From Flavobacteriales bacterium (GTDB lineage Bacteria; Bacteroidota; Bacteroidia; UBA10329): DNA of 9,446 nt. How positions within the stretch are numbered: position 1 is the first letter of the stretch; every line of letters begins with the position of its first letter. The stretch lies in the NCBI GenBank assembly GCA_003456455.1, contig DMRV01000364.1, positions 1-9,446 on the forward strand, in the 5' to 3' direction. The position numbers and the translations under genes were made by a program. This document shows, piece after piece, positions 1 through 6,617 of this stretch. A model generated the notes under the pieces. The model made no database searches, was not told where the DNA came from, and saw only the letters and a list, made by a program, of their open reading frames with translations.

Positions 1-1
1 A

Positions 2-607
2 ATGATATTTAATAAGGTCGGAATTAACACGTTTGACGTGTTGGAAGCGGCTGGAACGAAATGGAATTTCTTAAAATTCTTTCCAGGCTTAGTTGGTGGA
101 CACTGTATCGGTGTTGACCCTTATTACTTAACGCACAAAGCGCGGGAGCTTGGCTATCATTCAAAAGTGATTACTTCAGGCCGAGCAATTAATGATGCGG
201 TTGGTGCTTATGTTGCCAGAGAAACGGTAAAGAAAATTGTAGCGAATGGTGGTGACATCAGCCAATCGAAAGTGCTTGTTATGGGAGCAACCTTTAAGGA
301 GAATGTTGCCGACATCCGCAACTCGAAAGTGGTGGATGTAATTACAGAACTGAAATCGTTTGGAGTTAACGTTGAAGTGGTTGATCCGCATGCATCATCA
401 GACCAGGTTAAGCATGAATATGGGTTCGCTTTAGAACCCCAAATCGGAAGTGATTATGACGCAGTAATTGTAGCTGTAAATCATACCGAATACCTAGGGA
501 AATCGGAGAGTTATTTCCAAGAAATTTCTAAATCAAAAGGTGTGATTGTTGATGTAAAAGGCGTTTATAAAGACAAAATCAAGCAGCTTTCATATTGGAG
601 TTTATAA
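2..607 (+). CDS. tviB: UDP-N-acetyl-hexosamine 6-dehydrogenase (TviB/WbpO type), C-terminal part, 5' truncated by window edge
   Basis: This is the C-terminal ~200 residues of a nucleotide-sugar dehydrogenase that oxidises the C6 hydroxyl of UDP-GlcNAc or UDP-GalNAc to a carboxylate using two NAD+. The catalytic cysteine is in GGHCIGVDPYYL (Cys at visible residue 35), and the substrate-binding helix region precedes it (EAAGTKWNF). The C-terminal UDP-binding domain carries GATFKENVADIRNSK (~95-109). Family members are about 420-430 residues, so the N-terminal Rossmann domain lies upstream of the window. The ATG at base 2 is an internal Met, not a start. Conserved GVDPYYL and KENVADIRNSK favour the HexNAc (Vi antigen/WbpO) group over UDP-glucose dehydrogenase. 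The choice of GlcNAc versus GalNAc substrate cannot be read from this part. It is followed after 1 nt by galE and lies in the same operon as the epimerase gene at 2680. Confidence 0.9.
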   Translation: MIFNKVGINTFDVLEAAGTKWNFLKFFPGLVGGHCIGVDPYYLTHKARELGYHSKVITSGRAINDAVGAYVARETVKKIVANGGDISQSKVLVMGATFKENVADIRNSKVVDVITELKSFGVNVEVVDPHASSDQVKHEYGFALEPQIGSDYDAVIVAVNHTEYLGKSESYFQEISKSKGVIVDVKGVYKDKIKQLSYWSL

Positions 608-608
608 A

Positions 609-1631
609 ATGGTTATTGTAACAGGTGGTACAGGATATATCGGTTCGCACACGTGTGTTGAATTGATAAATAATGGGTTTGAGGTTGTAATCCTAGACAA
701 CCTTTCCAACTCCCATGAATCCATGCTGGATGCTATTGAAGAATTATCGGGCAAACGACCAACGTTTTATAAAGTAGATATTGATGATTCAGATCAGCTA
801 GCCGCTGTATTCGAAAAAATCGGTAGTAAAGCTGAATCAGTTATCCATTTTGCTGCTAAGAAGGCTGTTGGAGAATCTGTACAAGAACCTCTTGAATATT
901 ATCGCAATAACTTAGATAGTCTCATCAACATTTTGGTTGAGATGGGGAGACATCAAATTCAGAATCTGGTGTTCTCTTCAAGTTGTACCGTTTACGGTCA
1001 GCCTGATGTTTGTCCAGTTACGGAAGAAACCCCACGAAAAGAAGCTGAATCCCCATATGGTAATACGAAATCCATATGCGAGGATATTATTCGGGATACG
1101 AGTAAAGCACAATCGTTGAATGCCATTTCCCTGCGTTATTTCAATCCAATTGGCGCTCATGAATCCGCTAAAATTGGAGAACTTCCAATTGGAGTGCCGA
1201 ACAATCTAGTTCCATATGTAACTCAAACTGCAGCTGGAATCCGAAAAGAACTGACCATTTTCGGTGACGATTATGTGACAGATGATGGAACGTGTATAAG
1301 AGATTACATACATGTGGTTGACCTAGCTAAAGCACACCTGCAAGCACTTCGAAAACTGGAAGCGGCCACAAGTGAAAGCAGCTACGATATTTTTAACATT
1401 GGAACAGGAAAAGGAAGCAGTGTATTAGATGTTGTAAAGGCCTTTGAAACCGCAACCGGTGTTTCCATCAATTACAAGCTTGGCCCAAAAAGAGAAGGTG
1501 ATATTACGGCTGTTTATGCCGATACGACTAAAGCGAACACGCAGCTTAATTGGAAGGCCCAATTAGGCTTAGAGGAGTCTCTTAAATCCTCATGGAATTG
1601 GGAACAGAATTACAGAAGTAGAAATACATGA
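609..1631 (+). CDS. galE: UDP-glucose/UDP-HexNAc 4-epimerase GalE
   Basis: A cytoplasmic extended short-chain dehydrogenase of 340 residues, the usual GalE length. It interconverts UDP-Glc and UDP-Gal through a transient 4-keto intermediate on bound NAD+. The NAD loop TGGTGYIGSH is at residues 5-14. The catalytic Ser is in FSSSCTVYG (S125) and the Tyr/Lys pair in SPYGNTK (Y150, K154). The substrate motifs RYFNPIGAH (176-184) and RDYIHVVDLAKAH (231-243) are typical of GalE. At the position of E. coli Tyr299 / human Cys307 (GDITAVYAD) I read Val302. A small residue there is known to allow the larger N-acetylated sugars, so use of UDP-GlcNAc/GalNAc as well is plausible; this is inference. The ATG lies 1 nt after the preceding stop, and the last 4 nt (ATGA) overlap rfbB, which supports co-transcription and translational coupling. 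Confidence 0.95.
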   Translation: MVIVTGGTGYIGSHTCVELINNGFEVVILDNLSNSHESMLDAIEELSGKRPTFYKVDIDDSDQLAAVFEKIGSKAESVIHFAAKKAVGESVQEPLEYYRNNLDSLINILVEMGRHQIQNLVFSSSCTVYGQPDVCPVTEETPRKEAESPYGNTKSICEDIIRDTSKAQSLNAISLRYFNPIGAHESAKIGELPIGVPNNLVPYVTQTAAGIRKELTIFGDDYVTDDGTCIRDYIHVVDLAKAHLQALRKLEAATSESSYDIFNIGTGKGSSVLDVVKAFETATGVSINYKLGPKREGDITAVYADTTKANTQLNWKAQLGLEESLKSSWNWEQNYRSRNT

Positions 1632-2680
1632 AAACAATTATCATAACGGGAGGAGCTGGTTTCATTGGCTCGCACGTAGTAAGAAGGTTTGTAAATAACT
1701 ATCCTGATTACAAGATTGTAAACTTGGATGCACTGACTTACGCAGGTAATTTGGAAAACTTGAAAGATGTTGAAAATCATCCGAACTATGTTTTCGAGCA
1801 TGCAGACATTACCAATCCGGCAAGGCTAAAAGAAGTTTTTGAAAAGCATCAACCGGAAGGTGTTGTGCATTTGGCGGCAGAATCACACGTTGATCGTTCT
1901 ATTTCGGGTCCTATGGCTTTTATAGAGACGAACATTCTTGGAACCACCAACTTGTTAATGGCAGCTAAAGAGCTTTGGAACGGAAACTGGGAAGGAAAGC
2001 GATTCTACCATATTTCAACAGATGAAGTGTATGGTTCGTTAGGCGATGAAGGTTTCTTCTATGAAACAACTGCTTATGACCCAAGAAGTCCTTATTCTGC
2101 TTCAAAAGCAAGTTCAGACCACTTGGTTCGGGCCTATTATCATACATATGGTCTGCCAGTTGTGATTTCCAATTGTTCGAACAATTATGGCCCTAACCAT
2201 TTTCCGGAAAAGTTGATTCCCTTGGCTATCCACAGGATTCAGAATAATGAGGAGATTCCTATTTACGGAAAAGGAGAAAACATCCGAGATTGGCTTTTTG
2301 TAGAAGATCACGCATCAGCGATTGATGTGGTTTTCCATAAAGGAGGATTAGGAGAGACCTACAACATTGGCGGAAACAATGAGTGGACCAACATAGATTT
2401 GATTCGACTTCTCTGCAAAATTATGGATGAGAAATTGGGGAAAGAGTCGGGTTCTTCCGAAAAACTCATCACATTCGTAAAAGATAGGGCAGGGCACGAT
2501 TTGCGCTACGCAATCGACTCTACAAAACTCAAAACAGAATTGGGTTGGGAGCCAAGTCTAACATTCGAAGAAGGCTTGCCTAAAACCGTTGATTGGTATC
2601 TAGATAATGGAGATTGGTTAAATAGCGTTACTTCTGGTGCGTACCAGAATTATTTCAAACAACAATACCAAGAACGATAA
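1628..2680 (+). CDS. rfbB: dTDP-glucose 4,6-dehydratase RfbB/RmlB
   Basis: Converts dTDP-glucose to dTDP-4-keto-6-deoxyglucose with tightly bound NAD+, the committed step to dTDP-rhamnose and other 6-deoxysugars. At 350 residues it is full length. The NAD loop TGGAGFIGSH is at 7-16, followed by NLDALTYAGN (32-41), a family signature. HLAAESHVDRS (81-91) is also diagnostic. The catalytic triad region STDEVYG (130-136) carries the Asp/Glu pair of dehydratases, and YSASK (156-160) the Tyr/Lys pair. NNYGPNHFPEKLIP (~184-197) contacts the nucleotide sugar. The start overlaps the galE stop (ATGA) and the stop overlaps the next start (TAATG). The usual partners rfbA, rfbC and rfbD are not in the window, so the final sugar cannot be named; they may lie upstream or elsewhere. 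Confidence 0.95.
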   Translation: MKTIIITGGAGFIGSHVVRRFVNNYPDYKIVNLDALTYAGNLENLKDVENHPNYVFEHADITNPARLKEVFEKHQPEGVVHLAAESHVDRSISGPMAFIETNILGTTNLLMAAKELWNGNWEGKRFYHISTDEVYGSLGDEGFFYETTAYDPRSPYSASKASSDHLVRAYYHTYGLPVVISNCSNNYGPNHFPEKLIPLAIHRIQNNEEIPIYGKGENIRDWLFVEDHASAIDVVFHKGGLGETYNIGGNNEWTNIDLIRLLCKIMDEKLGKESGSSEKLITFVKDRAGHDLRYAIDSTKLKTELGWEPSLTFEEGLPKTVDWYLDNGDWLNSVTSGAYQNYFKQQYQER

Positions 2681-3684
2681 TGTACCAAAGCCCTTTTCAT
2701 TCAGCCGACATCAGTAAATCTACATTTCTAATAACGGGCGGGGCTGGTTTTGTTGGTTCAAACATTGCCCGATACTTAATGAAGTACGGTGCTGGAAAAG
2801 TGAAGGTTTTGGATAACCTAAGCGAAGGTAAAATTGAGAACATTCAGCCTTTTCTGGATGAACCAAATTTTGAATTTATTCAGGCTGACATTACCGATTC
2901 TGAAACTTGCAGAAAGGCATGCGAAGGAGTTGATTATATCACTCATCAAGCTGCATTAGGTTCGGTGCCGCGTTCTTTAGAAACACCACTTCTTACCAAT
3001 GATGCAAACGTAACGGGCTTCTTAAATATGCTAACCGCAGCTAAAGATGCCAAGGTTAAGCGGTTTGTTTATGCCAGTTCATCTTCTGTTTATGGCGATA
3101 GTCAGAAACTACCAAAAGTGGAAGAGCATATCGGAGATCCACTTTCACCGTATGCCGCATCTAAGTTTGTGAATGAAGTGTATGCAGGCGTTTATGCACT
3201 CAACTATGGAATTGAAGTAGTTGGATTACGCTACTTCAATATTTTCGGCCCTAATCAAAAGCCAGATGGACCTTACGCAGCAGTAATCCCATTGTTTATG
3301 GATGCTTTGCTAAAAGGAGAATCTCCTTTTATTAATGGTGATGGTGAGCAGTCTCGCGATTTCACGTTTGTTGAAAATGCTGTGCAAGCGAACGTTAGAG
3401 GAATGTTTTCTCAAGTTGAAGGGGCTGCAGGCAAAGTTTACAACATTGCTTTCGGGGAAAGAACTACTATTAATGAGCTTTACTTTAACCTTAAAGATCT
3501 TGTTGGGTCAGATGTAAACCCAACGTACAGAGACCCAAGAAAAGGAGATGTTAAAGATTCTTTAGCAGATATTTCTAAGGCAAAAGCGTTCTTAGGGTAC
3601 AACCCACAAGTGAGTATTAAAGACGGTTTAGACGTAACCTTGAAATGGTTTGCCGAGAATTACGGGAATACCGCTACTGATTAA
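2680..3684 (+). CDS. wbpP: UDP-N-acetylhexosamine(uronate) 4-epimerase, WbpP/TviC type
   Basis: An extended SDR of 334 residues in the WbpP/TviC/WbgU group, which epimerises C4 of UDP-GlcNAc or UDP-GlcNAcA to the galacto form. The N-terminal extension before the Rossmann fold (residues 1-14) is typical of this group and absent from GalE. The NAD loop ITGGAGFVGSN is at 18-28. HQAALGSVPRSLETP (89-103), the Ser/Tyr/Lys set in ASSSSVYGD and SPYAASK (Y158, K162), and RYFNIFGPNQKPDGPYAAVIP-like sequence near 205-225 all match this group. Paired with the TviB/WbpO-type dehydrogenase at the start of the window, it implies UDP-GalNAcA or a related uronic acid for capsule, O-antigen or exopolysaccharide. 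The ATG overlaps the rfbB stop by 1 nt. It is the last gene of the operon, and its final 11 nt overlap the convergent lipoprotein gene. Confidence 0.9.
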   Translation: MYQSPFHSADISKSTFLITGGAGFVGSNIARYLMKYGAGKVKVLDNLSEGKIENIQPFLDEPNFEFIQADITDSETCRKACEGVDYITHQAALGSVPRSLETPLLTNDANVTGFLNMLTAAKDAKVKRFVYASSSSVYGDSQKLPKVEEHIGDPLSPYAASKFVNEVYAGVYALNYGIEVVGLRYFNIFGPNQKPDGPYAAVIPLFMDALLKGESPFINGDGEQSRDFTFVENAVQANVRGMFSQVEGAAGKVYNIAFGERTTINELYFNLKDLVGSDVNPTYRDPRKGDVKDSLADISKAKAFLGYNPQVSIKDGLDVTLKWFAENYGNTATD

Positions 3685-5002
3685 AGAATAATTCGTTCGC
3701 CCGTTGGGCGATGCATCTTCCGTGGTATTCAGAATTCTCTAGCGTTGTTCGCAGGTTCGTTCCAGCATTCAATCTACTCTGAACAACATCTTCTGCCATT
3801 TCATTAAAGGAAGAATAAGATCTTTCAGACAAGCCAGTATTGGAATATGTAGCATCAGTGAAAGCAATGTTTCCATACAAGTTGATAAACACCTGAGTTG
3901 CAGAATAAGCAATTGTTGACCGCATTGACGGATACTCAGGAGTTCCTGGATTGATAACTAATGACTCCCAGTTAGGGTCGGAGTTTTCTTGAACTACTGT
4001 CAACGGTCTAGGTCGGAAATGGGTGTATTTCAATTTATAAGTTGATATGTAAGTATCAGCCATTGCTATGGAAAGTTGGGTCCAAGCGGTTACCGTTTCC
4101 TTTCCATTCAACAAATTCTGTTCTACCAATTGCTTCAGAATAGAAATGTAGTGGACTGGAACTGTAAAGTCACCATCCCGATCCTCCCAGAAACGGGCAG
4201 TTTCTTCATCTGAAGCGTTCAAGTTCTGACTAATCGAAATCAGTTCATTGATGTCATTATTATAAGCTGATCCAGCTTGAGAAGAAACTTCAGCCGGAAA
4301 CCCTGGGTTGCATAACGCTGTTAATTGACTTTCATTGAATGTAAAAGGTCTTAGGTCACCCCAGCAAGGAAATTCAGGTTCGCTTAGGGTTCCTGGCGTT
4401 GGCTGCCAATTCCCAGGTTCTGTTGGAACGGTAACAGAACAGTTTCCTAATTCTGCATAGCCATCACCATCCATCCAAACTTTGATGGCTTCACCTATTA
4501 CATCGCCCAATGCGCGCGAACGACTAACTACCGATTCGGCCACGCCTAGTTTTATGTATTCCCGTTCGTGGTCAGAGTAAGTAGACTGAATTACAAGTTG
4601 AACGCTCTGCGGTGCATCTTCATACAAACGCAGCAAACAAGTTGTAATAGCCGATTCAGCAATTACCCCATAGTTGTACGTCTGATTTGGGTTTGGTGAT
4701 GGAAGTGCGTCTAGACCTTCCAGTTGACTAACCAAGCTTCGCATATCGTCAAAACCAAGAGCGTAGCCTTCGTAGTAAGCTATACTAGAATAAGCCAGAA
4801 TGCGAGAAGCTTCAGCTCCTGATGTATCGGTAAAGCGGATAATTGCTCGGAGTTGCTCTAGCCATTCTGCAACATGAGAAGGCGAGGTAACTTCTGGCGA
4901 TACCGACATTCTTTGTTCACGGTCGTCTTCGCAACCAGTTGTTGGAACAAGAATAATAGCAATTGCGAAAAGCCAAAACAGGCTCGATTTTTTGAAAAAC
5001 AT
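3674..5002 (-). CDS. Secreted lipoprotein of the vanadium haloperoxidase/PAP2 superfamily with altered active site
   Basis: I start this gene at the ATG at 5002 (442 residues). It gives a clean lipoprotein signal: MFFKK, a hydrophobic core to about residue 20, then TTGC with Cys24. An upstream in-frame ATG at 5056 lies inside fabD and would bury the signal. The residues after Cys (EDDRE) are acidic, as in Bacteroidota surface-export signals. The C-terminal half resembles bacterial vanadium haloperoxidase-like proteins: KYTHFRPRP (K325, R332), DPNWESL, PEYPS (358-359), RSYSSFNEMAEDVVQSR (ending R410) and GRCIA near the end. In that family the phosphate/vanadate pocket reads K-x6-RP, PSGH and SR-x5-H. 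Here the second reads PSMR (M360, R361) and the third ends in Asn416, so the Gly and both His are lost. Haloperoxidase or phosphatase chemistry is therefore doubtful. It follows fabD by 31 nt and probably shares its transcript. Confidence 0.75.
   Translation of the reverse strand: MFFKKSSLFWLFAIAIILVPTTGCEDDREQRMSVSPEVTSPSHVAEWLEQLRAIIRFTDTSGAEASRILAYSSIAYYEGYALGFDDMRSLVSQLEGLDALPSPNPNQTYNYGVIAESAITTCLLRLYEDAPQSVQLVIQSTYSDHEREYIKLGVAESVVSRSRALGDVIGEAIKVWMDGDGYAELGNCSVTVPTEPGNWQPTPGTLSEPEFPCWGDLRPFTFNESQLTALCNPGFPAEVSSQAGSAYNNDINELISISQNLNASDEETARFWEDRDGDFTVPVHYISILKQLVEQNLLNGKETVTAWTQLSIAMADTYISTYKLKYTHFRPRPLTVVQENSDPNWESLVINPGTPEYPSMRSTIAYSATQVFINLYGNIAFTDATYSNTGLSERSYSSFNEMAEDVVQSRLNAGTNLRTTLENSEYHGRCIAQRANELFFNQ
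3697..3711. terminator. Weak hairpin after the polysaccharide operon
   Basis: A perfect 6-bp stem with a 3-nt loop (TCGCCC-GTT-GGGCGA) starts 12 nt after the wbpP stop codon. It has no T-tract, so it is not a canonical intrinsic terminator, and it lies inside the 3' coding end of the opposing lipoprotein gene. It could slow convergent transcription or protect the mRNA end, or simply be a product of the coding sequence. Confidence 0.25.
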
Positions 5003-5033
5003 GGTCAAAATTTTGAGTTTTGAAGGTAATGAA

Positions 5034-5909
5034 TTATCCCTCCGAGGATGTCTCAATCTGACGATTCACCTTTTTCAACAATCCTGATAAAACGCGCCCG
5101 GGTCCAACTTCGGTAAATGAAGTAGCCCCATCGCGAAGCATCTGATTCATCGTCTGCGTCCACTTTACAGGAGCAGTAAGCTGCGCGATTAAATTCGATT
5201 TGATAATGTCAGGATTGGACACTACTTGCCCCGTTACGTTCTGGTAAATCGGGCATATCGGTTTGTTCACCGTTGCAGCATGAATCGCCTCTTCCAATTC
5301 AACCTTAGCAGGCTCCATCAATGGGCTATGAAAAGCACCACCAACATTCAGCTTTAGAGCTCTTCTAGCACCTGCTTCGGTAAGTTTTTCGCACGCAATG
5401 TCAACACCTTTTATAGAGCCGCTAATTACAATTTGTCCTGGGCAATTGTAGTTGGCTGGTACAACAATCTCATCAATGGAAGCACAAATACTGGCAACCA
5501 CATCGTCTTCCATTCCCAGAATTGCAGCCATAGTAGAAGGCGTCAATTCACAGGCCTTTTGCATTGCCTGAGCACGCTTAGAAACCAACTTCAAACCGTC
5601 TTCAAAAGTCAGTGCTTGATTGGCAACCAAAGCAGAAAATTCTCCAAGCGAATGACCAGCTACCATTTCTGGTGCAAAATCTTCTAAGGTCAGCGCACGA
5701 ATAACCGAATGCAGAAAGACTGCAGGCTGCGTTACGCTAGTCTTTTTTAAATCCTCGTCTGTTCCATCAAACATTATTTCGGTAATGTTGAAACCAAGAA
5801 TTTTATCCGCTTTGTCAAAGTATGCTTTGGCTTCGGCAGAACTTTCGTAAAGCTCTTTGCCCATACCAATAAACTGCGAGCCTTGGCCCGGAAAAACGTA
5901 TGCTTTCAT
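5034..5909 (-). CDS. fabD: Malonyl-CoA:ACP transacylase FabD
   Basis: Transfers malonyl from CoA to acyl carrier protein, supplying the extender unit for type II fatty acid synthesis in the cytoplasm. At 291 residues it is close to the usual 300-310. FPGQGSQFIGMG opens the protein (oxyanion-hole Gln9). The nucleophile elbow GHSLGE (85-90) carries Ser87. Arg112 (SKRAQAMQ) binds the malonyl carboxylate, His194 in GGAFHSPLM is the general base, and Gln243 in NLIAQLTAPVKW matches the E. coli Gln250 position. The ATG lies 14 nt downstream of the queD-like stop, so the two are likely co-transcribed. Neighbours are not the usual fab genes. Standalone fabD is still expected to be the housekeeping enzyme, since nothing nearby suggests a polyketide cluster. 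Confidence 0.96.
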   Translation of the reverse strand: MKAYVFPGQGSQFIGMGKELYESSAEAKAYFDKADKILGFNITEIMFDGTDEDLKKTSVTQPAVFLHSVIRALTLEDFAPEMVAGHSLGEFSALVANQALTFEDGLKLVSKRAQAMQKACELTPSTMAAILGMEDDVVASICASIDEIVVPANYNCPGQIVISGSIKGVDIACEKLTEAGARRALKLNVGGAFHSPLMEPAKVELEEAIHAATVNKPICPIYQNVTGQVVSNPDIIKSNLIAQLTAPVKWTQTMNQMLRDGATSFTEVGPGRVLSGLLKKVNRQIETSSEG

Positions 5910-5923
5910 TTAATTATTTGAAT

Positions 5924-6337
5924 TCAATTCCCGTAGTATTCTACGTAATTGTTCTCCGTTTCAACCAGTTTAATGTAGTGCAATTGTGCACCATGTCCAG
6001 CAATTAATGGAGCAAGAATCTTCCAAAACTCAATTATCAGATTCTCTGTCGAAGCAAGCTTACCTTTCATAAAGTCAACGTCCAGATTCAGGTTCTTGTG
6101 ATCCACCTTATCCGTTACTTCTGTCTGTATGATTTGGCTTAAATCCTTCAAATTCATCACAAAACCAGTCTCCGGATTCACCTCGCCCTTCACCGTCACA
6201 ATCAGCTCAAAATTGTGCCCGTGCCAATTAGCATTCGCGCATTTCCCAAAAACCTCATCGTTCTTTTCCACGCTCCAAGTCTCGTTATAGAGCTTGTGCG
6301 CAGCATTAAATCGTTCCCTACGTGTTATGTAAATCAT
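5924..6337 (-). CDS. queD: 6-pyruvoyl-/6-carboxy-tetrahydropterin synthase family protein (QueD-like)
   Basis: A 137-residue member of the PTPS/QueD family, which acts on dihydroneopterin triphosphate. QueD makes 6-carboxytetrahydropterin for queuosine/7-deazaguanine synthesis; PTPS makes 6-pyruvoyl-tetrahydropterin for biopterin. Zinc ligands are His14 (FNAAHKL), His39 and His41 (HGH). The catalytic Cys33 lies in GKCANANWHGHNF, and the Asp/His pair is D79-H80 (VDHKNLN). The ETENN motif near 126-130 anchors the pterin. The Cys-to-HGH spacing is five residues, as in animal PTPS, not three as in E. coli QueD, so the product is uncertain and the symbol is provisional. It is the first gene of the unit with fabD. 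The sequence around the start lacks a Shine-Dalgarno, as is usual in Bacteroidota. Confidence 0.88.
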   Translation of the reverse strand: MIYITRRERFNAAHKLYNETWSVEKNDEVFGKCANANWHGHNFELIVTVKGEVNPETGFVMNLKDLSQIIQTEVTDKVDHKNLNLDVDFMKGKLASTENLIIEFWKILAPLIAGHGAQLHYIKLVETENNYVEYYGN

Positions 6338-6354
6338 CTTTTAAAAACGGAGCG

Positions 6355-6385
6355 CAAATATAGAACGAATTAGACCATAAACAGC
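6355..6385 (-). promoter_or_regulatory. Candidate Bacteroidota-type promoter for the queD-fabD-lipoprotein unit
   Basis: On the minus strand TATATTTG (6362-6355) matches the Bacteroidota -7 consensus TAnnTTTG exactly. A CTG, close to the -33 TTG element, lies 19 nt upstream (6384-6382), the expected spacing. Transcription would begin around 6348-6350, leaving a leader of only about 11-13 nt before the queD ATG at 6337. Confidence 0.55.
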
Positions 6386-6416
6386 TATGATTTAAGCACA
6401 GAATACACAGCGCAAT

Positions 6417-6540
6417 TTGGGCGTTCCCCGCAGTTAATTTGGCTTGCTTAATTCGAGCTCTGAAGAGCGGGGCGGGCTTTCCGCTATATCAACGCCTTTG
6501 GCGTTGGATGCCGCTTCAATCCCTAACGCGAAGCCCGAAT
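6417..6540. repeat. Structured intergenic repeat, probably a dispersed Bacteroidota element
   Basis: The segment has an ordered set of complementary arms. CCCCGC (6426-6431) pairs with GCGGGG (6467-6472). Directly abutting this, CGGGCTT (6473-6479) pairs with AAGCCCG (6531-6537). Inside the second stem is a perfect hairpin CAACGCC-TTT-GGCGTTG (6490-6506), and inside the first is a small GCTC-TGAA-GAGC hairpin (6457-6468). The blocks GGGCTTTCCGCTATATC and GGATGCCGCTTCAATCCC around the central hairpin are ones I recall as recurring between genes in many flavobacterial genomes with a variable central hairpin; that recollection is unverified. It could be a mobile REP-like element, a transcript-end structure or a non-coding RNA. 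Strand of function is not clear. Confidence 0.6.
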
Positions 6541-6617
6541 AAAACCATGTGCTTAATTCAATACTCAGCACCCGCAGCCATTTCTGGTAATAAAATCTAC
6601 ATATTGCTAAACCAATA

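Larger units (their letters stand above)
6338..6617. other. Intergenic region between divergent queD and mtgA
   Basis: This 280-base gap holds the promoter near 6355-6385 and the folded repeat at about 6417-6540. Bases 6541-6617, just before mtgA, presumably contain its promoter, but I see no clear TAnnTTTG. An 88-codon minus-strand frame crosses the gap into mtgA. It translates the repeat and looks like a chance product of it. Confidence 0.6.

Noticed and set aside
5005..5016. Perfect 12-bp palindrome TCAAAATTTTGA just before the lipoprotein ATG
   Set aside because: A/T-only core, low complexity and easily chance; it lies in a short gap inside a likely operon, so an operator claim is not supported.
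5003..5056. An upstream start for the lipoprotein gene, adding 18 residues
   Set aside because: It would overlap fabD and place a charged segment before a clean lipoprotein signal peptide that begins at 5002.
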